Below are positions 7,911 through 15,745 of a stretch of 32,872 bases of DNA, piece by piece. The number at the start of each line of letters is the position of its first letter. Position 1 is the first letter of the stretch. The position numbers and the translations under genes were made by a program. Source of the stretch: an uncultured Pseudomonadota bacterium (lineage in GTDB: Bacteria > Myxococcota_A > Bradymonadia > Bradymonadales > GCA-2716585); NCBI GenBank assembly GCA_937123825.1, contig CAKZKQ010000318.1:1-32872 (forward strand), in the 5' to 3' direction. The notes under the pieces were generated by a model. That model did not search any database and was not told the origin of the DNA. It saw only the letters and a program-made list of their open reading frames with translations.

Positions 7911-9029
7911 TTACGGCTTAGACACTGGCGGAATCCGCTCCAGAAGCCATTCGACGGCTTCTGGGATGATCTCGTCGCGCCTGAGGAAGAGCAGGGTGTG
8001 GTCGGCGTCTTCGATCTGGCGGTAGGTAGCGTCGTATTTGGCAAGGCGCGCGTGCCAGTTGCGGGTTGAGCTGGCCCGAACGTGCGTGTCGAGCTTGCCG
8101 TGGTAGAGCAAGAGCGGAACCTGGGCGGCGCGCTCTTCCCACGGCTCAAAAAACATCGACGGCGCCCCCGAAATCGCGATGGCACCGTCGGGCCTCAGCT
8201 CGCCCCGGCCAATCATGCGCAAGAGCGCGATACTCCCCGCCGAAAGACCACACACAAAAACCGGTAGCTCAGGGGCGTTGTGCTCTTGGCGGACCTTGGT
8301 CACGACCGCCTTGATCCGCTTGGCCAACCGCTCGGTGGGCCAGTCGCCAAACCCCCAGGAGGGATAAACCGTCACAATTCCCCTGGGCGACGTGTGCTTA
8401 TAAACCCAGTGGGGATAGGCCTGAAAGTTTCCGGCGCTGCCGTGCAAAAAGACCATGATCGCGCGGGCCTCCCCGCTGGCTGGCGCTTGCCAATAATGGC
8501 CCCGATCCACAAACCAGGAATCGAGCACCACAGACCAATCCCGATCAAAGGGCGCCTCTTGCTCAATCTGCGCATAATCCGTCCACACCCCGCCCCCCTC
8601 CCCAAGCGACGACCTCTCCTGCGCCCTCCACCCAAAGCGCTCGCCCAACCGAACCAACTCCCCCTCAGAAATCCCACCCACCCACGGCGGCTCCAACTCA
8701 AACACGCTGCGGGTCTGGATGGGGCGCTCGGGATCCACCGCACCGCCGTGCGGCCCCAGCAACCCCAAAGGACACAACCCCAACAACCCCACCACCATGC
8801 TCGCCCTGCGCAAGCCCACATGCCGCGTCCAAACCCCCACCGACACCGCCGCACACAAGACCAACGCCCCCAAACCCAGCGCCACAAACGACCACGCGCG
8901 GGCACTGGCCGCCATGCAGGTCAGCAGCAACATCGCGCCGCCCACCATCGACCCCACAAAGAGGCAAAACGCCCTCCAAGGTGCTCGCAGCGCCGGTCTG
9001 GGACTTTGTTTGGGTGGCTCCAAATTCAC
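7911..9029 (-). CDS. Membrane-anchored alpha/beta hydrolase
   Basis: This is a 372-residue protein. Three hydrophobic N-terminal helices (about 21-41, 46-68 and 77-93) anchor a hydrolase domain from about residue 160. The alpha/beta hydrolase elements are all visible: the oxyanion-type FLHGSAGN at 194-201, the nucleophile elbow GLSAGS with Ser263, an acid in HGKLDTHV (Asp314) and the catalytic His in EDADHTLLF (His344). The layout resembles esterases of the PHB-depolymerase/dienelactone hydrolase type. The start is a GTG at 9029 without a strong ribosome binding site. It is convergent with the lipoprotein gene ending at 7856 and divergent from the winged-helix regulator at 9280, which might control it. 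The substrate is not predictable. Confidence 0.85.
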   Translation of the reverse strand: MNLEPPKQSPRPALRAPWRAFCLFVGSMVGGAMLLLTCMAASARAWSFVALGLGALVLCAAVSVGVWTRHVGLRRASMVVGLLGLCPLGLLGPHGGAVDPERPIQTRSVFELEPPWVGGISEGELVRLGERFGWRAQERSSLGEGGGVWTDYAQIEQEAPFDRDWSVVLDSWFVDRGHYWQAPASGEARAIMVFLHGSAGNFQAYPHWVYKHTSPRGIVTVYPSWGFGDWPTERLAKRIKAVVTKVRQEHNAPELPVFVCGLSAGSIALLRMIGRGELRPDGAIAISGAPSMFFEPWEERAAQVPLLLYHGKLDTHVRASSTRNWHARLAKYDATYRQIEDADHTLLFLRRDEIIPEAVEWLLERIPPVSKP

Positions 9030-9236
9030 GCTTGTATACCGCCGCCATTGCGTCGAGTCTGACGCTTGAGATCTTATCTTTGAGTCTCACGCATTTTGAA
9101 CAAGACCGGGAGCGTGCCCCCTGATTCCTGCCCTGCCCAAAGGGCTCAAAACAATGGCTGCGAGCGCTGCGGAGAACCTGCCCGCCGCCGCTGGCCATTG
9201 TGGCGCAAGCTGGCCGGTCTTGGAATCGTCAGAAGT

Positions 9237-9268
9237 AAACCTCGCCGTCCATGGCAAAGGCGAGGTTT
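9237..9268 (+). promoter_or_regulatory. 10-bp perfect inverted repeat just before the regulator's ribosome binding site
   Basis: AAACCTCGCC (9237-9246) and GGCGAGGTTT (9259-9268) are exact reverse complements around a 12-nt loop. GGAGG at 9269-9273 follows at once, and the ATG is at 9280. As DNA this could be an operator for the winged-helix protein; as RNA it is a hairpin next to the ribosome binding site. Confidence 0.5.
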
Positions 9269-9279
9269 GGAGGATGTGC

Positions 9280-10476
9280 ATGGGTGTTTTGTCGGATTCG
9301 TCGGCGCGGGAGGGGGATCAGCCCCAGGCCTTTTTCAAGACGCTGTCTCAGGCCCTGGTGGCCTTGACCGTGGAGATCGACAACGAGTGGGAACATCGGT
9401 TTTGGAGACACGTGGAGGCCAAGCCGCTGCGGACCTCGTTGGTGATGTGGGCCAACTTTCTGCGCTTTGTGGGCGAGGATGGTGTGTCGGTGCGGGCGCT
9501 GTCGCGCAAGGCGGGGTATGCGCAGAAGAAGGCGCATCCGGACTCGGCGGGGATGATTCGGTGGCGTTATGTGACGGCGGAGCCCGGCGCGGGAAAGCGG
9601 CCCTCCAAGCTGGACCAGATCCTCAGGCCAACCGCCGTGGGTGCGCAGGCGGCGGCGGCCTGGGAGCCTTTGCCGGGGGAGATCGAGGCCCGCTGGGTAG
9701 AGCGTTATGGGGCGCAGGCGATTGGGGACCTGCGGGGCGCTTTGCTGGGCATCCTTGAGGCGACCGAGCGGCCTTTGACCCAGTATTACTCGGTTTTGGA
9801 CCACAAAAAGGGCATGTGGGCGCTCGATCCGGTGGCGCCGGAGTGTGATCCGGTGGGGACGCTGGCGTTGCCGTTTTTGCTCTCGCAGGTCAGCCAGCGC
9901 TTTACGCTCGATTTTGAGCGCGACGCGACCGTCTCCATGGCGTTGCAGGCCAACCTGGTGCGGGTTCTTGGGGCAGAACCGGTCGCCAAGCGAGATTTAC
10001 CGCTGCGGTCGGGGATCTCCAAAGAGGCGCTGGCAATGGGCATCAACCACCTGAAGAAGCAAGGTCTGGTGGCCGAAGGGCCCGCCAAGAGTGGTCGCGG
10101 CAAGGCGGTGTCTTTGACGGAAGCCGGGTTGGCGTTGCAGGCGCAATTTGAGGGCGCGGTGCGCCGCGTGGAGCAGGCGTGGGAGGCGACGTATTCGGTG
10201 GGGCGCGTGGAGGCTTTGCGGGCGGCGCTGAGTCCGTTTGAGGAAGGCAAGGGGCGGCTTTTTGAGGGGCTTGACCCTTATGCGGAGGGCTGGCGCGCCA
10301 AGGTGAAGACCCCGGAGGTCTTGCCGCATCACCCGATGGGGCCGGAGCGCGGCGGGGGGCCGGACGGGAGCGGAGGGAGGGCGGCGGCGCGGGGGGGGGG
10401 GGGGGCGGGGGCGGTTGAGGGGGGGGGCTGGGGATTGCATAATGCTGGCGGATCGCAAAGTACCAGGTCCTGTTGA
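9280..10476 (+). CDS. MarR-like winged-helix protein with aberrant G-rich C-terminal tail
   Basis: The ATG at 9280 follows GGAGG by six bases; earlier ATGs at 9274 and 9154 lack such a site. The protein has 398 residues as read here. A winged-helix region lies near 238-291 (SGISKEALAMGINHLKKQGLV, then KAVSLTEAGLAL), typical of MarR-type regulators. The stretch WRAKV-x(3)-EVLPHHPM...RGG-x-PDGS (about 337-364) matches the C-terminal end I recall for a family of two-domain winged-helix proteins, which normally stop at PDGS. Here a GGA codon (10372-10374) stands where TGA would be expected, and translation continues through 15 consecutive G bases at 10391-10405. The last 34 residues are Gly/Ala/Arg filler. 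The tail may come from a real stop loss or from a base-call or assembly error. Regulator function is inferred; the targets may be itself and the divergent hydrolase. Confidence 0.7.
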   Translation: MGVLSDSSAREGDQPQAFFKTLSQALVALTVEIDNEWEHRFWRHVEAKPLRTSLVMWANFLRFVGEDGVSVRALSRKAGYAQKKAHPDSAGMIRWRYVTAEPGAGKRPSKLDQILRPTAVGAQAAAAWEPLPGEIEARWVERYGAQAIGDLRGALLGILEATERPLTQYYSVLDHKKGMWALDPVAPECDPVGTLALPFLLSQVSQRFTLDFERDATVSMALQANLVRVLGAEPVAKRDLPLRSGISKEALAMGINHLKKQGLVAEGPAKSGRGKAVSLTEAGLALQAQFEGAVRRVEQAWEATYSVGRVEALRAALSPFEEGKGRLFEGLDPYAEGWRAKVKTPEVLPHHPMGPERGGGPDGSGGRAAARGGGGAGAVEGGGWGLHNAGGSQSTRSC

Positions 10477-10616
10477 CGTAAGGGGACCGAGTCCAGCGGT
10501 GTCGACAGTGAGACAAGATCGTCTTCGACAACCGAACTCGTGCCGGGGGCACGTGGGAGGGCGTCGGGGGCGATGTTGGCCACTGTCGGCCCGCTGGCGA
10601 TGGGAGCTTACGTCAA
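10473..10616. mobile_element. 144-bp inverted-repeat element (MITE-like or long hairpin)
   Basis: The ends TTGACGTAAG (10473-10482) and CTTACGTCAA (10607-10616) are perfect reverse complements. Inside them, CCAGCGG, CGACAGTG, CAA-x-ATCG and CGAC recur in the same order on the opposite arm, and CGTGCC-GGG-GGCACG (10539-10553) forms the apex exactly in the centre. The flanks AGGTCCTG (10465-10472) and AGGGCCTG (10618-10625) form a near-perfect direct repeat. This fits a non-autonomous transposon-like insertion. A structured leader RNA for the amidohydrolase gene is the alternative. The regulator's reading frame ends at the element's left edge. Confidence 0.5.
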
Positions 10617-10645
10617 TAGGGCCTGAGGCTGCATAGGAATTACCG

Positions 10646-11731
10646 ATGGAAAGCAAGCTCCGCATCAACGCACACTCCCACCTCTTGCCCTACCCCAACG
10701 AGATCCCTCAGTTCATGAAGGACCGAGAGATCTTCTGGGTCGACGATGCGCGCAAGTACATGCTGCAGCGAAACTGGAAGCGCCCCGTCACCGACTCGAG
10801 TTTCTTTCTCCAAGAGAAGCTCGAATGGATGGAGCGCTTTAACATCGACCACGCGGTCGTGCTGAACCTGTCGCAGTTGTACGGCAACGGGCTGCGCCTG
10901 GAGGAGATGAAGCAGGCGCTGCGCTTTCAGAACGACTTCAACGCGCGGGTCCAGCAGGATCACCCCAGCAAGTTCACCTGCGGCTTTGTGGTTCATCCGG
11001 GCTTTATCCGGGGTGCGTTGTGGGAGATGGAGCGCTGTGTGGAAGAGTTGGGCATGCGGCTGCTTTGTTTGCCCACGCACTTTATGGACACCATTGGGTC
11101 ATGGCGCTCGATCTTTGACAAAGAGAACGAGCCCATCTTCGAGCTGGCCAGCAAATACAACCTGGCCGTCGAGTTGCACCCCTACGACGGCGAGAAGTTC
11201 ATTCTGCTGGAGAACCAGGCCTGGCGCTTTCACCTGATCTGGATGTTGGCCCAGTGCGCCGACGCCTACCATTTTTACACGCTCAATGGTTACCAGGAGA
11301 AGTTCTCGGGCATGCGCGTCTGCTTTGCCCACGGCGCCCAGCTGGCCCAGATCAACCTGGGGCGGCGCATTCAGGGCTTCGACGGCCGCCCCGACCTCTT
11401 TGAGGGCATGAGGCACCCGCGCGGCGCCGTCGGCCACCGCAACATCTTCTTCGACACGCTGGTGCACGACACCGGCTCGCTCAAGCTCCTCATCGACAAC
11501 CAAGGCCCCGCGCAAATCGTCCTCGGCCTCGACGACCCCTACCCCCTGGGCGAGATGGAAAGCGAGATGCAGTCATCCTACCCAGGCAAGATCCTCGACC
11601 TCGCCATGGAGCGCGACATCGTCAATCAAGACGAGTACGACGCCATGTGGTCCGACAACACCATCCGCTGGCTCTGCGGCGACGACACCGAAGCCCAACA
11701 AGCCCTCGTCCAACGCATCAAAGGGCAATGA
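10646..11731 (+). CDS. Amidohydrolase-2 family (ACMSD-like) metal-dependent hydrolase
   Basis: This 361-residue protein has a TIM-barrel amidohydrolase layout. The N-terminal metal motif is NAHSH (His10, His12), followed by candidate metal or catalytic residues His178 (VELHPYDG), His229 (CFAHGAQ) and Asp296 (LGLDDPYP). This order is that of the Amidohydro_2 family, which includes aminocarboxymuconate-semialdehyde decarboxylase and related decarboxylases or hydrolases of aromatic acids. The start ATG has AGGA seven bases upstream. It stands alone on the plus strand between the inverted-repeat element and a convergent LRR gene, so there is no operon partner to suggest a substrate. The family assignment is strong, the exact reaction unknown. 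Confidence 0.85.
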   Translation: MESKLRINAHSHLLPYPNEIPQFMKDREIFWVDDARKYMLQRNWKRPVTDSSFFLQEKLEWMERFNIDHAVVLNLSQLYGNGLRLEEMKQALRFQNDFNARVQQDHPSKFTCGFVVHPGFIRGALWEMERCVEELGMRLLCLPTHFMDTIGSWRSIFDKENEPIFELASKYNLAVELHPYDGEKFILLENQAWRFHLIWMLAQCADAYHFYTLNGYQEKFSGMRVCFAHGAQLAQINLGRRIQGFDGRPDLFEGMRHPRGAVGHRNIFFDTLVHDTGSLKLLIDNQGPAQIVLGLDDPYPLGEMESEMQSSYPGKILDLAMERDIVNQDEYDAMWSDNTIRWLCGDDTEAQQALVQRIKGQ

Positions 11732-11773
11732 GCCCAACCTTGCCCTCTCCTTCGGCCCCTGGGCTCATGTCCC
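11723..11773. terminator. Bidirectional hairpin spanning two convergent stop codons
   Basis: Arms 11723-11736 and 11760-11773 are reverse complements with two mismatches; the inner nine (ATGAGCCCA / TGGGCTCAT) are perfect. Each arm contains the TGA of one of the two convergent genes, the amidohydrolase and the LRR protein. There is no U-tract, so it may act as a structural transcript end rather than a classical intrinsic terminator. Confidence 0.45.
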
Positions 11774-12490
11774 GGGTCGCTTTGGCCTTTGCCTCATCGG
11801 CGGGGGTTGCTTGATGTGGTGACCGCCCGTGTGTGGCCCATCGAAGTATTCATCCGGGGTTTGGGGCAGTTGCTCCAAGCACTCGGCCGAGCAGGCATTG
11901 ACGAGCAAAGGCAAGACATCAGTCGCCACCCACAACGAAATCCACCTTCGATGGACTCGCCCAACGTCGAGGGGCCCCTGGCAAATGCTGCACTGCGATG
12001 GGGTCGCTTGAGCCAAAGCCGCGCTGTTTTCGGGATGATTCAGGTCAGGAAAGGGTGGGCGGTGCTTGTGATTGCCAAAGGTGGCCCGTGTGCTGACAAC
12101 GCTCTGTGTCAGGTTGCGGCACTGGGTGATCTCAAACGGAAACCAATGGAGCTTGTACGAGGTATAGGGCTCAAACCTCTCAAGAGCACTCATCTTGCCA
12201 ATCTCAGGCGGAAGCCTGACCAGATTGCTGTGGTACAAGTTCAGGGTTTTCACAGACGTCAGCTTGGCCACCGTTGCAGGGAGAGTGATGACTTGCTTGT
12301 ACTCATCTCGCCCCAGAACCTTCCACAAGACAAAACTCTCGGCCTGGTTGTGTGCGGCGACTTCGATGGCATCAAGCAAACGCTTCCATGCGTCGCACTG
12401 AGTGTCTTGTTGTTCTTGATGGAGCGTGGGCAATCGCCCATCAGGCTTGGCCTTGTTGAAACTGAGGCAATCGCAAGGCAGGGTTGGCAT
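11765..12490 (-). CDS. Leucine-rich-repeat protein with C-terminal Cys cluster
   Basis: The ATG at 12490 gives 241 residues; a GTG at 12565 is less likely because that extension overlaps the neighbour's end. Residues 66-130 form about three LRR units (VITLPATVAKLTSVKTLNLYHSNL, then VRLPPEIGKMSALERF). A second part holds CSIC (167-170), the strand WISLWVATDVLPLLVNAC and CSAEC (200-204), together a plausible zinc knuckle or treble-clef site. The protein ends in a basic Pro-rich tail. There is no signal peptide, so it should be cytoplasmic. It follows a small gene (12514-12900) by 23 bp on the same strand and probably shares its transcript. A protein-interaction role is inferred. Confidence 0.7.
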   Translation of the reverse strand: MPTLPCDCLSFNKAKPDGRLPTLHQEQQDTQCDAWKRLLDAIEVAAHNQAESFVLWKVLGRDEYKQVITLPATVAKLTSVKTLNLYHSNLVRLPPEIGKMSALERFEPYTSYKLHWFPFEITQCRNLTQSVVSTRATFGNHKHRPPFPDLNHPENSAALAQATPSQCSICQGPLDVGRVHRRWISLWVATDVLPLLVNACSAECLEQLPQTPDEYFDGPHTGGHHIKQPPPMRQRPKRPGT

Positions 12491-12513
12491 GGCATGGCTC
12501 CCCAAGGGCAGAT

Positions 12514-12900
12514 TCAACTGTCTGAAGGTTGAGCATGACGCCACCGAAAGAGAATCCGAGCGCACTTGAGCCAGATGCCATCGTGCCTGCTCAACTCCAC
12601 CCCCATCAGAACACCCACGCGACCCAACAAATCAATGCTCGACCAGGGCATATCCCCGCTGTGGCGGAGCAACTCCGTGGACACAAAGGTCAGTTCGATA
12701 AAATCGGCTGGTGCAGCGTCCACACTGACAAGGACAGTGATGTCTCTGTTGATGTGACCGCTGTAATTGATGTCATCGGGATAGTGGGGCTGATGGGCGC
12801 TGAGTATGGAGCTTGTTTCAATGACCTCAGCGTCATGCCAGCAAACCTGCTCGCACAGCTTATCAAGATCCGACTGGCTATCGATGGACTCCCACTTCAT
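12514..12900 (-). CDS. Hypothetical protein (128 aa)
   Basis: The ATG at 12900 has GGGAG nine bases upstream; the longer frame would need a TTG at 12951. The protein is soluble and acidic with no signal peptide. It carries a CWHDAEVIE segment near residue 20, then an alternating hydrophobic pattern (DITVLVSVDAA, FIELTFVSTEL). The WHDA-type start followed by beta strands is seen in several small proteins of unknown role, some of them immunity-like, but I do not recognise a family. It is the upstream partner of the LRR gene and lies next to the R-M operon, on the same strand. Confidence 0.65.
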   Translation of the reverse strand: MKWESIDSQSDLDKLCEQVCWHDAEVIETSSILSAHQPHYPDDINYSGHINRDITVLVSVDAAPADFIELTFVSTELLRHSGDMPWSSIDLLGRVGVLMGVELSRHDGIWLKCARILFRWRHAQPSDS

Positions 12901-13178
12901 CAAAACAGACTCCCGCACAGTGGTTGTTTGGACCAGATTGCGCCTGAACAATGACGGTGCATACGCCCAAAACTTTATTGTCCATATCGTATATATTTAA
13001 AGTCTGCCTGGTAGAGGACAACCCCAAAAGCCAACAACCTATCAGCACTTCAAACACGTTTGTGAGTGGACAATTTGCGGTGGCACCAGAACTCTTTGAA
13101 TGTGAAGCGGCAAAGACTGACGAGGTCTCTTTTGAACCATCTCCACACACTTTCATCGGAGTTTAGTTCAGAGTTTTG
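12901..13178. other. AT-richer spacer at the edge of the R-M island
   Basis: No gene is supported here; overlapping ORFs on both strands lack family features. Base composition shifts towards A/T from about 12960 on, marking the left edge of the island that carries the restriction-modification operon. The promoter for the gene starting at 12900 should lie here, with an AT-rich patch around 12970-13000. Confidence 0.5.
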
Positions 13179-14594
13179 CTAGCTTGATTGATTTCCCTGC
13201 TCAAGCTGAACTTTTTTTATCCTCATAACCTCAGAGGCATTACTTGTAACGTACTGGATCAGCGCCTTTGGTCCATGTTTAATATACTCCGTAATTATAT
13301 GGCCGTCGATTAGTACGAACTGAAGGTGAGTTGATTGCTGTATAGAACAGGCGTAGCTTATTGCGTCTTGTGTGAATCTTGTTGTTGTGGCAATTAATAT
13401 AACATGTGCTTTGAGGTAAATTGCCATTCCAACCTCCTTTGCTAAATCTGCAAGCCTTACTGGATTATCACTTTTTTTATAGTGCTTGCATTGCACCAAC
13501 CACCTAGAAAAGTGAAGATGCAGTCCTTCTGCAATTAAATCCACCTCAGCGCTGGCGGTGGATACCCTGCTTCGCGCTCTCAACGTGACAGGCTCCAAAC
13601 CTAGATCTAAAAGCATCCTCAATGACAATAATTCAAGCCCTATTCCTCTCTTATGTTTGTCATCATTATTGACATAACTTAACACTTCGGCAAAAGGCAT
13701 CGCGAGGTGTTTTCGAAGATCTTGAGGCAAAGCGCCTTCAAACGTCTTTGCATGGATAGAAACGGGTATACTCTTAAGTTTTTTTGTGGCTTGTATGCTT
13801 CCTGATTTAGAACCTCTTCCTACTGTTGTTTTTGATGTCCTGAGCCAGCCGCTAGCTTCAAGTGGGTAGATGATTTTTTGCCTGAACTGATCTTCACGAT
13901 ATAGACCTGGCGCCAACAAAAGACATTTATCTATCAAAACAGTGGCTGCAATAGGTACATCTTCCAAGCGTGTTAATTTGCCAAGCTCTCTTAAGAAGAT
14001 ACGTTGTCCAGCATCCATCAAACTTAATTCATCGTACTCACTTGCGCTTATACCCACCAACGCCTTCAACTTAGCGTCATCAACTTGACGGCGCCTTCCA
14101 TTTTTTTTGATAATCTCAGCTTCGATCATCCAGTTTACTAACGTTGTGTGGTCAGTCGTCGCATTGGCTAGGTTAGTTACTCCCAAGGTCTCTAGCTGAG
14201 ATTTAAGCGCTGCCTTGAAGCCACCACTGTAAGCTCGGCCTTCTAGTTCTCTGACCGCTTGAATCACTAAATCGCCATTAAAACCATCATATATGTGCTT
14301 CACTAGCACTGCAGCAGCTTCAGTTTTCGAATTGCAACTTAAGATTTTCTCACCTGCGTCAGTTAGCGTAAATTCGTCTTTTTCGACAAGAGAGAGCGAA
14401 GACAGAGTTGCTGGGATATTAGTAGTTGATCTTTTGTTAGACACTCCATTAAAGAAAGCATCAGCAAAACCAGTGACGGCATCTGAGCGTGAGCCGTTTG
14501 ATTCTTTTACTATTTTGAGCGGTCGTCTTACATCTTTCAGAATGCCCGGTGAGAAATCATTAAAGGATGGCAGTCGCTTTGCGTGGTCTGTCAT
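13179..14594 (-). CDS. Mrr-like restriction endonuclease of the R-M operon
   Basis: The C-terminal third is a PD-(D/E)xK nuclease of the Mrr type: a helix GIGLELLSLRMLLDLGLE with Glu321, then AEVDLIAEG with Asp352, and WLVQCKHYKK with Gln368 and Lys370, followed by the usual VLIATTTRFTQDAISYA strand-helix. The 350-residue N-terminal part has winged-helix-like segments and probably reads the DNA target. The gene starts at 14594 inside the stop of the upstream methyltransferase (ATGA overlap), so translation is coupled and the nuclease is made after both methylases. The product should cleave unmethylated DNA in the cytoplasm. Its codon use is AT-rich compared with the flanking genes, a sign of transfer. 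The alternative is a methyl-directed type IV enzyme, less likely given the two cognate methylases. Confidence 0.85.
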   Translation of the reverse strand: MTDHAKRLPSFNDFSPGILKDVRRPLKIVKESNGSRSDAVTGFADAFFNGVSNKRSTTNIPATLSSLSLVEKDEFTLTDAGEKILSCNSKTEAAAVLVKHIYDGFNGDLVIQAVRELEGRAYSGGFKAALKSQLETLGVTNLANATTDHTTLVNWMIEAEIIKKNGRRRQVDDAKLKALVGISASEYDELSLMDAGQRIFLRELGKLTRLEDVPIAATVLIDKCLLLAPGLYREDQFRQKIIYPLEASGWLRTSKTTVGRGSKSGSIQATKKLKSIPVSIHAKTFEGALPQDLRKHLAMPFAEVLSYVNNDDKHKRGIGLELLSLRMLLDLGLEPVTLRARSRVSTASAEVDLIAEGLHLHFSRWLVQCKHYKKSDNPVRLADLAKEVGMAIYLKAHVILIATTTRFTQDAISYACSIQQSTHLQFVLIDGHIITEYIKHGPKALIQYVTSNASEVMRIKKVQLEQGNQSS

Positions 14595-15739
14595 AGTGTT
14601 TGTCCTGGTGATGAGTTGTGTCGTGTAGACTTTGAGAAAGAAGTGGTATTGAGTGTTTTGATTATTTGTTTTCCAATTATCTTTGCCAAAAGGGGAGGTA
14701 CCGCATTACCAACCTGTCTCCACTGTTGCTCAATGGTACCAGCCAAGAACCACTCATCGGGAAATGTTTGAAGGCGTTTTACTTCCTCAATACGAAGAAT
14801 GCGATTCTTCCAGTGCAGCGGACCCATGTTGTTTGAGCGCCTAGCTTGTATTGTCCATGAGGGCTTATCCGGAGACAACTTAAGAAGAAAAGACCAGTAC
14901 CTCGATCTCCATTTGAATTTCGGATCGGGGTGCCCCCGCTTTTCAGTGAAGAAAAGATAGTTATCTCCTGGAGGAATTTCCTTCAGAAGATCGTGATGCT
15001 TTCCACCCGCGAAGTGTCCTTCATCAGATGCGTTTTCATCTGTGTCCAAATCTCCGATAGCTTCACCTGCTGTCACCCAAGCAGGAAGGGCATCAAACAG
15101 CTTTATCTGTTCACCCTTCTTAATTCCTGATTCGCTGTGGGATGGTGCCGGAAACATGAAATTGGCTCCCTGTAGCCCCACCATTATGAAGCGCTTTCTT
15201 GTTTGAGGCACCCCATAGTCAGCAGTATTTACGACCTGGTATGTGATGCTGTAGCCCAATTCAGTTGCTGTTTGTTTGAGGAGTTTAAAGCCTTCTTGAT
15301 GTGCTTTGTAGACAAACCCATGCACGTTCTCAAACAGGAAAGCTCTGGGCTTTATCTCATTTAGAAGTCGGAGATAGCTTCGTAGAGTTACATCACCAAC
15401 AGGGTCGTTGATACCTCGTGGCTTATCTTTACGATAAAATCGTGATTTTGAGTAAGGCGGACAAGGCGGCCCTCCAACCATTAAATCTACCTGACCAACA
15501 GGCGCCCCGGTGACCTCTTCAATCAGCGCTTTATTTACGTTCTCGACGTTGCCAACATAGAAGTGAGCGTCTGGTCCGAAGTTGCCAGGATGGATATAGG
15601 TCTCTCTGCATCTGGGCTCCATGTCTGTTGCAAAAAAAACATCAAAACCAGCTTCCGTAAGTCCGATGTCAAACCCGCCTCCACCCGAGAATAGGCTGAT
15701 ACACTTGGGTTTAGTTTTGTTGCTTGGTTCTTTCTTCAT
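14591..15739 (-). CDS. C5-cytosine DNA methyltransferase (second of two)
   Basis: This 382-residue enzyme shows the standard m5C methylase motifs in order: motif I LFSGGGGFDIGL (16-27), motif IV GGPPCPPYSKS with catalytic Cys93, motif VI FENVHG (136-141), motif VIII VPQTRKRFIMVG, and motifs IX/X with the final QVGNAVPPLLAKII. The region between VIII and IX, the target recognition domain, is short to medium. The start lies six bases after the stop of the other methylase, with little ribosome binding site of its own, and its stop overlaps the nuclease start by four bases. It transfers a methyl group from S-adenosylmethionine to cytosine in the recognition site. The AT-rich composition suggests acquisition from elsewhere. 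Confidence 0.92.
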   Translation of the reverse strand: MKKEPSNKTKPKCISLFSGGGGFDIGLTEAGFDVFFATDMEPRCRETYIHPGNFGPDAHFYVGNVENVNKALIEEVTGAPVGQVDLMVGGPPCPPYSKSRFYRKDKPRGINDPVGDVTLRSYLRLLNEIKPRAFLFENVHGFVYKAHQEGFKLLKQTATELGYSITYQVVNTADYGVPQTRKRFIMVGLQGANFMFPAPSHSESGIKKGEQIKLFDALPAWVTAGEAIGDLDTDENASDEGHFAGGKHHDLLKEIPPGDNYLFFTEKRGHPDPKFKWRSRYWSFLLKLSPDKPSWTIQARRSNNMGPLHWKNRILRIEEVKRLQTFPDEWFLAGTIEQQWRQVGNAVPPLLAKIIGKQIIKTLNTTSFSKSTRHNSSPGQTL

Positions 15740-15745
15740 TCGTAT

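Noticed and set aside
12951..13166. 71-codon plus-strand frame and an overlapping 92-codon minus frame
   Set aside because: Neither has a ribosome binding site or recognisable features; the region looks intergenic.
13181..13218. Plus-strand hairpin AGCTTGA/TCAAGCT followed by seven T
   Set aside because: It lies inside the 3' end of the nuclease gene on the opposite strand, the stem is short and AT-rich with a 13-nt loop, and no plus-strand gene precedes it; probably chance in AT-rich DNA.
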